A stretch of DNA of 21,139 bases from Patescibacteria group bacterium (GTDB lineage Bacteria; Patescibacteriota; Microgenomatia; PFEM01; JAHIFH01). A program made the translations under genes and the position numbers. The notes under the pieces are model-generated. The model did no database searches. It saw nothing but the letters and a program-made list of their open reading frames with translations, and was not told where the DNA came from. The DNA lies in NCBI GenBank assembly GCA_018900995.1, contig JAHIFH010000001.1:1-21139 (forward strand), read 5' to 3'. Shown piece by piece: positions 7,021-15,314 of this stretch (the first letter of the stretch is position 1; each line of letters starts with the position of its first letter).

Positions 7021-7330
7021 CATTTTCTACCGGATACTGAGAAAGTTTAGCAATTTTTTCTTTATTATCTTCAGGAGCAATTTTATTGAACCTTTTATAA
7101 CCACATTTTTGGCAACAATAAAGTATTTGCCATTTTCCTTTTCTTTTTGTTGCTCCAATTGGTTCCATTAATCCACCGCATTTTATCTTTCTATCCCCTG
7201 GAAAAACATCAACATGTTTGCTAAAAAGACAACTTGGACAATGATCAGTGTAGCCGGTTCCCTTAACTTTTGTTCCACAAACTTCACAAACAAAATCTTC
7301 ACTTCTTTTGATGAATTTTTTTTGCTGCAT
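7013..7330 (-). CDS. RNHCP domain zinc-binding protein
   Basis: The 105-residue protein has an N-terminal CEVCG (residues 16-20), then GYTDHCPSCLFSKHVDVFPGDR (about 26-47), KCGGLMEPIG and a second CQKCG pair (about 76-80). The run of HCPxCLxSxHVD, GDR and GxMEPI is diagnostic of the RNHCP family, named for its Arg-Asn-His-Cys-Pro motif; here the motif reads YTDHCP. The family is predicted to bind zinc and perhaps nucleic acid but is not characterised. It follows cca on the minus strand after 18 bases, so it is probably co-transcribed. No Shine-Dalgarno sequence is evident before ATG 7330. Its 3' end overlaps the convergent DUF4349 gene. Confidence 0.85.
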   Translation of the reverse strand: MQQKKFIKRSEDFVCEVCGTKVKGTGYTDHCPSCLFSKHVDVFPGDRKIKCGGLMEPIGATKRKGKWQILYCCQKCGYKRFNKIAPEDNKEKIAKLSQYPVENVK

Positions 7331-7348
7331 TGAAGACTGTCGGGTTCT

Positions 7349-8737
7349 TTAAATTAGCTTTTTGCCAATTTCCTTGATTCTTTTAAGAAGATATTTTTTT
7401 TCATTTTTCTTTTTATCTTCAGCCACTTCTTCAAATAATTGATTTAAAATCCTGCCCACCGCTGGTCCGGGGCGGATGCCGAGAGTTTTCATTACTTCAT
7501 TACCATTAACTTTCAAATCCGTTACCGAGAAAGGTTGCTTTTGGACTTCCACTAATTTTTTCTTGAATCGCTCAAATCGCCAGGAGGTTTCTCGGGCGCC
7601 ACCGCCAACCCGGTCTGCCCGTCTGACTTCTAAAATGTCCGTCAGGTTTTCTTTACCGACATTTCTAATAAAGCGACGGAAAGCCTTGTTAGTTTGTCTT
7701 TCATCAACACTAAATTGATGCCAGCGAACAAGAATAAAAAGTCTTTGCTCATCTTTTTTAGAAAATCTTAATCGTCTGGCAATGTTTCTGGCAATAGAAG
7801 CGCCAACGACTTCATGGTTGTAAAAAGTAATTGTCCCTTTTTTGTCTTTACCAACGACGACTGGTTTACCAATATCATGCAGAAGAATAGCTAGATTAAC
7901 AATTGGATCTGGTGATTTATTTGCTTTCAGGGATTTAATTGCATGGGTGCCAACATCATCAAGGTGATGTCTGCCTGGGCTTTTTTGTTCTACCCCAAAC
8001 ATTTTTTCTACTTCCGGCAGAATCTTCTCTGCCAAACCTGAGTTTCGTAAAATCAAATAACCATCAGCTGCATGTTTGTAAGATAAAAGTTTTAACAATT
8101 CATCTCTGATTCTTTCAGCACTAATATGGTCAATTAAATTAACATTTTTCTTAATTGCAATAAAGGTTTTTTCTTCGATATTAAAGCCCAGTTGGGTGGC
8201 AATTCGGACTGCTCTCATCATTCTCAAAGCATCTTCTTGAAATCTCTTATTAGGGTCACCAACTGCTCGAATTAGCTTAGCTTTAATATCCTTTTGTCCA
8301 TTGTGGGGATCGATTAATTTAAATTGTTGTTCTTTAACTCTTTTAAGAGCCATGGCATTAATGGTGAAGTCGCGACGAACCAGGTCTTTTTCAACCGCCT
8401 TTCCCCAAACAACTTTATCAGGGCGGCGGCGGTCAGTATAGCCTATCTCTTTTCGGAAGGTGGTAATTTCATAAATAGGAGGCTTGCCATAGTAAACTTT
8501 TTTCTTTTTTTCTTTAGGGTTGACAACTCCGACAGTGCCAAACTGATTGTCATAAAAGCCATCAGGGAATAAGACAAGAATTTGTTTTGGGATGGCGTTA
8601 GTAGTAAAATCCCAGTCTACAGCCGAGCGTTTAAGAAGGATATCGCGCACGACACCGCCGACGACATAAATTTCAAAACCATTCTTCTCAAATTTATCAA
8701 TAATTTTTTTAACAAACTCTGGTAACTTAAGCTTCAT
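7349..8737 (-). CDS. cca: CCA-adding tRNA nucleotidyltransferase (class II, with HD domain)
   Basis: This enzyme adds or repairs the 3' CCA end of tRNA. The 462-residue protein has the class II nucleotidyltransferase head: YVVGGVVRDILL, the metal-binding DWDFTT (Asp-x-Asp), then RRDFTINAMAL, LIRAVGDPNKRFQEDALRMMRAVR, and the RIRDELLKLL helix. A C-terminal HD hydrolase domain follows (LLHDIGKP, NHEVVGASIARNIARRLRFS). HD-containing enzymes of this family may also have phosphatase activity. The frame extends to a TTG at 8779, but a strong promoter lies within that extension (-35 at 8779-8774, -10 TATAAT at 8756-8751). The predicted RNA start is near 8744, so ATG 8737 (MKLKLPEF) is chosen; this would make the mRNA almost leaderless. 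The gene is divergent from recJ, and RNHCP follows it. Confidence 0.92.
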   Translation of the reverse strand: MKLKLPEFVKKIIDKFEKNGFEIYVVGGVVRDILLKRSAVDWDFTTNAIPKQILVLFPDGFYDNQFGTVGVVNPKEKKKKVYYGKPPIYEITTFRKEIGYTDRRRPDKVVWGKAVEKDLVRRDFTINAMALKRVKEQQFKLIDPHNGQKDIKAKLIRAVGDPNKRFQEDALRMMRAVRIATQLGFNIEEKTFIAIKKNVNLIDHISAERIRDELLKLLSYKHAADGYLILRNSGLAEKILPEVEKMFGVEQKSPGRHHLDDVGTHAIKSLKANKSPDPIVNLAILLHDIGKPVVVGKDKKGTITFYNHEVVGASIARNIARRLRFSKKDEQRLFILVRWHQFSVDERQTNKAFRRFIRNVGKENLTDILEVRRADRVGGGARETSWRFERFKKKLVEVQKQPFSVTDLKVNGNEVMKTLGIRPGPAVGRILNQLFEEVAEDKKKNEKKYLLKRIKEIGKKLI

Positions 8738-8750
8738 CCTGGTATTATCC

Positions 8751-8779
8751 ATTATAGATATAGGAGAAAGACTATGCAA
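8751..8779 (-). promoter_or_regulatory. promoter of cca
   Basis: On the minus strand TTGCAT (8779-8774) and a perfect TATAAT (8756-8751) are 17 bases apart. The start site is expected about 7 bases beyond the -10, near 8744, giving a leader of fewer than 10 bases. The -35 hexamer overlaps the recJ start codon (8774-8776), so RNA polymerase here would sit across the recJ translation start. Confidence 0.8.
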
Positions 8780-10423
8780 TGGAAAGTTTTAACTAAAATC
8801 AAATCAAAAAACCCAAAACAAAGAAGAGAGGAGATTATTAAAGCTCTTTTCAAAAATCGTGGTTTAAAAACCGCAAAACAGCAAAAAGAATTTCTTAATC
8901 CCAAAGATCCTTATAAGTTAACCCCTCAAGATACAGGAATTTCTCTGGTTCAATTAACTAAAGCAGTTAAAAGAATTAAAAAAGCGATTAAGAACAATGA
9001 GAAAGTGATTGTTTATGGTGATTATGATACCGATGGGGTTTGCGCAACAGCAATTATGTGGGAAGCACTAAATAAATTAGGTCTAGACATCATGCCTTAC
9101 ATTCCTCAGAGGGAAGAGGGCTATGGTTTAAAAGTCGATGTCATTGACCAAATAGTAAAAGATGGAGTGAAGTTAATTATCACTGTTGACCAAGGTATTG
9201 TTCATTATCACCAGGTAAGTCATGCTAAGAAAAAAGGCGTTGACATTATTATTACTGACCACCACCAACCAGGAAAGAAAAAGCCGAAAGCCACCGCCAT
9301 TATTCATACGATTAAGCTAGCTGGGGCTGGAGTTAGTTGGTATTTAGCTAATTGGTTGGTGAAAAAGATTAATTCCAAAATCAAACCGCCAAGCTTAGAT
9401 TTAGTGACAATTGGGACAGTGACTGATATGGTGCCTTTGGTGGGTCCTAATCGGTCAATTGTTAAATTTGGCTTAAAGGCAGTCAGGGAGACCAAACGCC
9501 CTGGTTTACAATCGCTTTATCAATTTGCTGGCATCGGAAAAGAAAGAATTGATACTTATGAAGTGAGCTTTATCATTGGTCCAAGAATTAACGCCAGCGG
9601 GAGAATGGATGACCCGATGGAAGCTTTACGTTTAATCTGTACCTCAGACGAGAATAGAGCCATTAGTTTAGCTCAAAAAATTGACCAGAAAAATCGGGAG
9701 CGTCAGGAATTAATGAAGCAAACAAGTCTTCATGCTCGTGACCTTTGGCTTAAGGAAGATGGTAAAAGTGCTTTGATTTTTGTTTATCACAAATCTTATG
9801 AGCATGGTGTTATCGGTTTGGTGGCGAACTCTCTTAAAGATGAATTTTATCGACCGGCTATTGTTTTAGCTCCAAGAAAGGACCATTGGGTAGGTTCAGC
9901 TCGGTCAATTGACGGATTTAGCATTGTTGAAGCAATTCGAGAGTTAAAAGATATTATTGGTGACCATGGTGGTCATCCTAAGGCAGCTGGGTTTAATGTA
10001 AGCTCAAAGAAATTAAAAGAAGTGAAAAAGCGACTGATTGAAAGGGCGGAAGAAAGTTTAGATAAGTCTAAATTAGTGCCCAAAATAAAAATTGAGGCGG
10101 GAGTGGAATTAACTGATTTAAATCTGGCTCTTTACCAGCAATTGGAAAAATTTGCCCCTTTTGGTATTAATAATTCTCAGCCTGTTTTTAGTAGCCGGCA
10201 AGTGAGAATCTCTAACCTCAAGAGAGTGGGGGCAGATAATCAACATCTTAAACTTAGAGTGAACGGTTTTGAGGCGATTGCTTTTGGAAAAGGAGAACTG
10301 CTGCCCCAACTTTCTTGGGAAAAGCCAATTGATATTGCTTATAATTTTTCCTTAAACAAATGGAATAGCCGAAAGAAACTGGAGTTACGAATAAAAGATA
10401 TTAAAAAAACAGATGAAAGATAA
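8774..10423 (+). CDS. recJ: single-stranded-DNA-specific exonuclease RecJ
   Basis: RecJ degrades single-stranded DNA 5' to 3' in recombination and mismatch repair. The 549-residue protein has the DHH-family motifs in order: VYGDYDTDG (Asp83, 85, 87), TVDQG (Asp139), TDHHQPG (161-167), GTVTDMVPL (Asp218), INASGRMDDP (272-281), and the DHHA1 motif GDHGGHPKAAGF (396-407). A C-terminal OB-like region follows (KFAPFGINNSQPVF, then RVGADNQHLKLRV). The segment between DHH and LAGAGVSW is shorter than in typical RecJ and lacks the usual NP...YPF stretch. ATG 8774 follows AGGAG at 8762-8766. It leads a run with rel (11-base overlap), aspS and dacA. No convincing plus-strand promoter was found in the divergent gap. 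Confidence 0.93.
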   Translation: MQWKVLTKIKSKNPKQRREEIIKALFKNRGLKTAKQQKEFLNPKDPYKLTPQDTGISLVQLTKAVKRIKKAIKNNEKVIVYGDYDTDGVCATAIMWEALNKLGLDIMPYIPQREEGYGLKVDVIDQIVKDGVKLIITVDQGIVHYHQVSHAKKKGVDIIITDHHQPGKKKPKATAIIHTIKLAGAGVSWYLANWLVKKINSKIKPPSLDLVTIGTVTDMVPLVGPNRSIVKFGLKAVRETKRPGLQSLYQFAGIGKERIDTYEVSFIIGPRINASGRMDDPMEALRLICTSDENRAISLAQKIDQKNRERQELMKQTSLHARDLWLKEDGKSALIFVYHKSYEHGVIGLVANSLKDEFYRPAIVLAPRKDHWVGSARSIDGFSIVEAIRELKDIIGDHGGHPKAAGFNVSSKKLKEVKKRLIERAEESLDKSKLVPKIKIEAGVELTDLNLALYQQLEKFAPFGINNSQPVFSSRQVRISNLKRVGADNQHLKLRVNGFEAIAFGKGELLPQLSWEKPIDIAYNFSLNKWNSRKKLELRIKDIKKTDER

Positions 10424-11894
10424 ACAATTTGCTTCTCTTTTAAGCCAAGTGAAAAGATATAATCCTCAAGCCGATATTGGTTTAATTGAAAAGGCTTATC
10501 AGTTTGCTTCTTTAGTTCACGAAGGACAAAAAAGACTGTCGGGAGATGATTTTATGACCCATCCTCTGGCGGTTGCTCAAGCTCTTACTGATTGGAAACT
10601 TGATAGTCATTCGATTGCCTCAGGATTGCTTCATGATGTGGTTGAAGATGGCGGGGTAAAATTGGAATCAGTTGAGAAGAAATTTGGCAAAGAGATTACT
10701 CTCTTAGTTGACGGGGTAAGCAAGATTGGCGAGATTAAGCTTCGAGGGAGCAAAGAAGAAGAATTTGTTGAAAATCTAAGAAAGATGATTGTTGTCATGG
10801 CTAAAGATTTACGAGTAGTCCTTATTAAATTAGCTGATCGTTATCATAATATGCAAACTCTCTTGCCTTTACCTCCCGAGAAGCAAGAGAGAATTGCCCG
10901 AGAAACTCTAGAGGTTTATGCCCCCTTGGCGGAAAGATTGGGAATAGGTGAGATGAAAGGAAAACTTGAAGATTTAGCCTTTCCCTACGCCTACCCAGAA
11001 GAATATCAGTGGGCGAAAAAATACTCAGTGCCTTATTTTAAAGAAGCCAATGAATATATTAAAAAATTGAAAAGAGAAGTTCTTAAAACTCTGGCTGAGA
11101 AAGGGATTAGGGCTCAAGTTCATGGTCGGGCGAAACATCTCTATTCTCTTTACAAAAAACTGTGCCGACCAGAGATTAACAAAGATTTCAAAAAAATTTA
11201 TGATTTGATGGCTCTGCGGATTATTGTTAAGACAGTTGAACAGTGTTATGCCACGTTGGGAATTATTCATGAATTATACAAACCAGTTCCCGCCAAAGGG
11301 ATAAGTGATTTTATTGCTCAGCCTAAACCCAATGGGTATCGGTCAATCCATACCACTGTTTTTGGTCCTAAGGGAAGAATTACCGAAGTTCAAATCCGGA
11401 CAGAGGAAATGCACCAGCAAGCAGAGAATGGGATTGCCGCTCATTGGTTTTACGGAAAAAAGAAGCAGGACGGGCTCTCCGATAAGGAGCTTGAAAAGGG
11501 GTTCTTTGCTCCTGATGAGAAAATGGCTTGGGTTAAAGAGTTAGTGGCTTGGCAAAAAGAAATCACTGACTCTCAAGAGTTTATTGATTCTTTAAAGTTT
11601 GATGCCCTGAAACATCGCAATTTTATTTTTTCTCCTAAAGGCGATGTTTTTGACTTGCCTGTTGGCGCTACCCCGGTTGATTTTGCTTATGCAGTTCATA
11701 CCGACCTGGGTGATAGTTGTTGCGGAGCTAAGGTTGACGGTAAGCTTGCTTCTCTGAATTATAAATTAAAAAGTGGACAGGTGGTGGAAATAGTTAAGGA
11801 CAAAAAGAAAAAAGGACCTTCTCGAGATTGGCTCAATTTTGTCCTCACTCGTTTAGCTAAAAATCAAATTGCAAAATACTATCGTAAGAGCTAG
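10413..11894 (+). CDS. rel: (p)ppGpp synthetase/hydrolase, short Rel/SpoT homologue
   Basis: This controls the stringent-response alarmone (p)ppGpp. The 493-residue protein contains an HD hydrolase domain with its expected residues (MTHPL His50, LLHDVVEDGG His74-Asp75 and Glu78-Asp79, KLADRYHNM Asp142 and Asn146). A synthetase domain follows (HGRAKHLYS about 238-245, YDLMALRIIV about 263-272, PKPNGYRSIHTTVFG about 304-318, EVQIRTEEMH, AAHW). A TGS domain occupies about 403-463 (FIFSPKGDVFDLPVGATPVDFAYAVHT). The protein stops soon after TGS. The later helical, zinc-finger and ACT domains of full-length Rel (usually over 700 residues) are missing, so ribosome sensing and ACT-based regulation may differ. 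Both catalytic activities look intact by motif. It follows recJ directly; the recJ-apt-relA neighbourhood of Firmicutes is recalled, but with no apt. Confidence 0.92.
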   Translation: MKDKQFASLLSQVKRYNPQADIGLIEKAYQFASLVHEGQKRLSGDDFMTHPLAVAQALTDWKLDSHSIASGLLHDVVEDGGVKLESVEKKFGKEITLLVDGVSKIGEIKLRGSKEEEFVENLRKMIVVMAKDLRVVLIKLADRYHNMQTLLPLPPEKQERIARETLEVYAPLAERLGIGEMKGKLEDLAFPYAYPEEYQWAKKYSVPYFKEANEYIKKLKREVLKTLAEKGIRAQVHGRAKHLYSLYKKLCRPEINKDFKKIYDLMALRIIVKTVEQCYATLGIIHELYKPVPAKGISDFIAQPKPNGYRSIHTTVFGPKGRITEVQIRTEEMHQQAENGIAAHWFYGKKKQDGLSDKELEKGFFAPDEKMAWVKELVAWQKEITDSQEFIDSLKFDALKHRNFIFSPKGDVFDLPVGATPVDFAYAVHTDLGDSCCGAKVDGKLASLNYKLKSGQVVEIVKDKKKKGPSRDWLNFVLTRLAKNQIAKYYRKS

Positions 11895-11932
11895 AATAAA
11901 GTTGATTTCTCGCTAGCGCTCGAAATGAAACT

Positions 11933-13297
11933 ATGGAAAGAACATTAGCAATTAAAACCCCCCGAAAAATTGGTAAGAAAGTTAAGCTCAGCGGTTGGGT
12001 TGACCGCCGGAGAGATCATGGCAAGCTAGTTTTTATTGATTTGAAAGACAGGAGCGGGTTTGTTCAAATAGTGGGCAAAAAAGAATTAGGAGAGTTGCGA
12101 ATTTCCGATGTGATTGAGATAGAAGGAACAGTTAACAGAAGACCAAAGGAAATGGTCAACCCTAAGTTGCCAACTGGCAAGATAGAGGTTGAGGTTAAAA
12201 AAATAAAAATTTTAGCCAAATCAGATGATTTACCCTTTGATATTCGCGGTGATGGTTATCAAATCGGCGAAGAGACTCGTTTGAAATATCGCTATCTTGA
12301 TCTCCGGCGTCCCCGGTTAGTGAAAAATCTTGAGCTTCGTCACAAAATAATTAAGTTTATCCGCGATTGGCTTGATGAAAAAGACTTTATTGAAATTGAG
12401 ACACCCCTATTAACTAAATCAACTCCTGAAGGAGCCAGAGATTTCATTGTTCCTAGTCGACTTCAACCAGGGAAATTTTATGCCCTTCCTCAATCGCCTC
12501 AGCAGTATAAACAGTTATTAATGGTCGCCGGTTTTGAAAAGTATTACCAAATTGCTCGCTGTATTCGTGACGAAGACCTCAGGGCTGACCGGCAGTTAGA
12601 ATTCACTCAGTTAGATTTAGAAATGTCCTTTGTTGAGCGCGAAGACGTTTTGGCATTAATAGAAAAACTGATGATTGATTTAAGTAAAGAGATGGGAAAG
12701 AAAGTTCAGCGAAAGCCTTTTCCTCAAGTTAAATACCAAGAAGCGATGAAAAAATATGGTGATGATAAATTTGATCTCCGCAAGAAAAAAGAAGAAAACA
12801 CTCTGGCATTTGCCTTTGTAATTGACCAGCCCTTATTTGAGTGGAAAAAAGAAGAGAAACGCTGGGACGCGATGCATCATCCTTTTACCGCACCTAATCC
12901 AGAAGATGTTGCTTTACTCGAAAAAGGTAGGGCAGCCAAAGTTCGTTCTTGGCAATATGATTTGGTTTGCAATGGGGCGGAAATTGGTGGCGGCAGCATT
13001 CGGATTACTAATCCTGAAATTCAAGAAAAAGTTTTCGAAATAATGGGTCATACCAAAAAACAAATAGCCAAGAAGTTCGGACATCTCTTAAAAGCCTTTG
13101 ATTATGGCGTACCTCCTCATGGAGGGATTGCCTTGGGATTGGATCGAATTATAGCCCTTTTTGCTGGCGAAGAGTCAATTCGGGAAGTAATGGCTTTTCC
13201 GGTTACTTCTTCGGGTCAGGCTTCAGTGATGGATGCTCCAAGCGAGGTAGAGGAGGAACAACTTGAAGAACTAAAAATTAAGGTTGTTAAAAAGTGA
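11933..13297 (+). CDS. aspS: aspartyl-tRNA synthetase, bacterial type without the GAD insertion domain
   Basis: It charges tRNA-Asp, and possibly also tRNA-Asn if non-discriminating. The 454-residue protein has the N-terminal OB anticodon-binding domain (KLSGWVDRRRDHGKLVFIDLKD, 18-39) and a class II catalytic core of bacterial type: RYLDLRRPRL (120-129), TPEGARDFIVPSR (164-176), FYALPQSPQQYKQLLMVAGF, and RCIRDEDLRADRQLEFTQLDLEM with motif 2. The core closes with GGIALGLDRI (motif 3). Normal bacterial enzymes have about 590 residues because a GAD domain of well over 100 residues lies between YGxDKPDLR and the FxLFEW strand. Here YGDDKFDLR (275-283) is followed after about a dozen residues by AFVIDQPLFEW (294-304). 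The gene is 38 bases behind rel with no clear ribosome site, and overlaps dacA by GTGA. Confidence 0.95.
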   Translation: MERTLAIKTPRKIGKKVKLSGWVDRRRDHGKLVFIDLKDRSGFVQIVGKKELGELRISDVIEIEGTVNRRPKEMVNPKLPTGKIEVEVKKIKILAKSDDLPFDIRGDGYQIGEETRLKYRYLDLRRPRLVKNLELRHKIIKFIRDWLDEKDFIEIETPLLTKSTPEGARDFIVPSRLQPGKFYALPQSPQQYKQLLMVAGFEKYYQIARCIRDEDLRADRQLEFTQLDLEMSFVEREDVLALIEKLMIDLSKEMGKKVQRKPFPQVKYQEAMKKYGDDKFDLRKKKEENTLAFAFVIDQPLFEWKKEEKRWDAMHHPFTAPNPEDVALLEKGRAAKVRSWQYDLVCNGAEIGGGSIRITNPEIQEKVFEIMGHTKKQIAKKFGHLLKAFDYGVPPHGGIALGLDRIIALFAGEESIREVMAFPVTSSGQASVMDAPSEVEEEQLEELKIKVVKK

Positions 13298-14277
13298 AGA
13301 AAGGGAGACCTAATTTTACTATCCTAAAAATTAAAAGAGCCTCTCTTTTTTTGTTGGGGATGGTTTTCTTCCTTTTTCCTAGCAATAACTGGTATTCGAT
13401 TGTCCAAGCCACTTATCAACCACCAAAGACTCAAGCGATAAATTTAGAACCACCGATAGTTGCTGATTATCCAATAAATTTTACTGAGATTCTCGTGCCT
13501 CAGTTAACCGCTCGGTCAGCGGTAGTCATTGATCGCGATTCAGCCGTGGTGATGTTTGCTAAAGACGAGCAAACTCAGCTCTTGCCGGCTTCAACTGTCA
13601 AATTAATGACTGGCTTAGTGGCTTTGGAACACTATGGTTTGGACAATGTCTTGGTGGCCAAAGAGATTAATTTTCAAGGGCAGGATATGGAGCTGGGGGA
13701 AAACGAGATGATTTCCGTAGAAAGCTTATTATATGGAGTTTTAGTTGCTTCAGCCAATGATGCCGCCACTCTTTTGGCTCAAAATTATCCTGGAGGTACT
13801 GAAGGTTTTGTTAAGGCAATGAACAAAAAAGCCAAAGAATTAAATCTAAAAGATACTTATTTTGCCAATCCCACTGGCTTGGACAATGATGAAGAGGGGA
13901 ATTTATTATCAGACTATTCTTATTCAACAAGCTTAGATTTAGCCAGATTAGCAAGAGTGATTATGAAGGACCCAATTCTTGGCGAGATGGTTGCCACTAC
14001 TCAAATTACAGTGACAAATGTAACTGGAAAAATTGAACATCATCTCTACAACATCAACGAATTGCTTCATTGGTTACCGGGAATGAAAGGGGTTAAGACT
14101 GGCTGGACTGAAGAAGCTGGTGAGTGCTTAATCGGTTATGTGGAAAGGGATAGTCGGGGAGTGATAACCGTGATTTTGGGAAGCGAAGACCGTTTTGGTG
14201 AAACAGCCAGGTTAGTTGACTGGGCTTTCTCTAATCATCAGTGGCAAGCCACTAATCCGTCCAGGCAGGGTCCATAG
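13294..14277 (+). CDS. dacA: D-alanyl-D-alanine carboxypeptidase (S11 family, PBP5-like)
   Basis: This penicillin-binding-protein-type enzyme trims the terminal D-Ala from peptidoglycan stem peptides outside the membrane. The 327-residue protein has an N-terminal hydrophobic segment (about residues 16-38) that is either a signal peptide or an anchor. The three active-site motifs are intact: SxxK as PASTVKL (Ser100, Lys103), SxN as SAND (Ser153, Asn155), and KTG (268-270) in GVKTGWTEEAGECL. FANPTGLDNDEEGN is also typical of S11. The C-terminal beta domain of PBP5 and its amphipathic helix are absent. The start is a GTG at 13294 that overlaps the aspS stop, implying coupling. Its 3' end overlaps the convergent minus-strand gene by 26 bases (14252-14277). 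Confidence 0.93.
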   Translation: MKKGRPNFTILKIKRASLFLLGMVFFLFPSNNWYSIVQATYQPPKTQAINLEPPIVADYPINFTEILVPQLTARSAVVIDRDSAVVMFAKDEQTQLLPASTVKLMTGLVALEHYGLDNVLVAKEINFQGQDMELGENEMISVESLLYGVLVASANDAATLLAQNYPGGTEGFVKAMNKKAKELNLKDTYFANPTGLDNDEEGNLLSDYSYSTSLDLARLARVIMKDPILGEMVATTQITVTNVTGKIEHHLYNINELLHWLPGMKGVKTGWTEEAGECLIGYVERDSRGVITVILGSEDRFGETARLVDWAFSNHQWQATNPSRQGP

Positions 14278-15301
14278 CTGGGACATAGCCATAGAAGTTA
14301 TTATCCCCTTCAAAAACATAAATAGGTTGTAAGAAAGTTTGTGGTTCTTCGGAGTCGTAGTAGGTTAAATAAATTTGCCTAATGGTAACTTCTTTATCTT
14401 CATTTTGTCCTAAATTAGCAACATAGCCCTCACCTGTTTGTAATTCCTGCCAAGCGGCATTGATTGGTTTTAAGGGATAAGTAGCCGATGTATTGCGGTC
14501 AATCGGGAAGTAAGTGTAATGGATTTCTATAATCCGCTTCCCTCTTTCTCTGTTGCCGGAAAAGAGGAAAGAAACCAAGGCTTCTTTTGGATTAGGAGGA
14601 AAAATTCTCAAACCATTGAGATCGGCTCGGAAAAGATTAACTCGGACAAAGTCTGCTTCAGAAAGAGAAATAGAGGGAACTAAATTAGGAGAAATGTATC
14701 TTAAGTAATTAAATTCAGCGCTACCGGTGGCTAAGTCCTCGGTCAGAAGGTGATTGGTTTGGAGGAAGGCTTTGGCTTCTTGAGCTGCCTGTTCATCAGT
14801 GGGAAGATTTTTTTGGACTAGAAGCCCTTGGTCATTTTCATATTGATAGCGAAGATGAAAGTTGCCGCTATTAATTTCCATTTCTAAGGTTGTTGGCGGT
14901 GTGGTTGAGGTCATCCAGCGGTAGTTAGTGCCGCCAATATTTTCCGGTTGCCCAGTAAAGCCCATTTGACGAGCTTTCTGTTTAGCCCTGTCTAAAGCAA
15001 GTAAATTAGGAGGATTTTGAGGCATAAAATAAGTTGTGCCAACGTTAGGCAGGTTTGGTAGTGTTCCTTGGATAGTTTCCAAGCGATAGGTTAACTTGGG
15101 AACGTCTTTTTCAGGAAACTTTAACTTTGGCAGCTTGCCAAAAGCGACTGTGGGCGGAGGCGGTGGCGGGGGATGGATTTTTCTCCAAATATCTTGACCT
15201 ACACCCCAAGCAGTTTTCAAGATAAAAATAGCCACTAAGAGAATGGCGCCATATTTTAGCGCTTTTCGAGTAGTGATGGCAGTTTGGGTTAATGTTGCCA
15301 T
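14252..15301 (-). CDS. membrane-anchored extracytoplasmic protein with a heptaproline hinge, unknown function
   Basis: This is a 349-residue protein with a short cytoplasmic N-terminus, one membrane helix (about residues 16-36), then IHPPPPPPPTV, a run of seven prolines that probably acts as a rigid stalk, and a long extracytoplasmic region. I cannot assign a family with confidence. The last 70 residues (INAAWQELQTGEGYVANLGQ, QIYLTYYDSEEPQTFLQPIYVFEGD, GYVPAM) resemble the closing domain of YycH/YycI-like regulators and PepSY-type folds, which is a suggestion only. The start ATG 15301 lies about 16 bases beyond a minus-strand -10 box and no Shine-Dalgarno sequence is visible. It is divergent from gltX, from an interlocked promoter, and convergent with dacA. 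Confidence 0.75.
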   Translation of the reverse strand: MATLTQTAITTRKALKYGAILLVAIFILKTAWGVGQDIWRKIHPPPPPPPTVAFGKLPKLKFPEKDVPKLTYRLETIQGTLPNLPNVGTTYFMPQNPPNLLALDRAKQKARQMGFTGQPENIGGTNYRWMTSTTPPTTLEMEINSGNFHLRYQYENDQGLLVQKNLPTDEQAAQEAKAFLQTNHLLTEDLATGSAEFNYLRYISPNLVPSISLSEADFVRVNLFRADLNGLRIFPPNPKEALVSFLFSGNRERGKRIIEIHYTYFPIDRNTSATYPLKPINAAWQELQTGEGYVANLGQNEDKEVTIRQIYLTYYDSEEPQTFLQPIYVFEGDNNFYGYVPAMDPAWTD

Positions 15302-15314
15302 AGGCAGGTTTACT

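Noticed and set aside
8738..8779. TTG at 8779 or ATG at 8752 as the cca start
   Set aside because: Both lie at or upstream of the -10 box of the best cca promoter, so they would not be on the transcript; conserved sequence starts after ATG 8737.
11905..11926. Palindrome CGCTAGCG with ATTTC/GAAAT flanks before aspS, and TTGATT as a promoter
   Set aside because: The flanks are off-centre, so no good stem forms, and no -10 lies at a proper distance from TTGATT.
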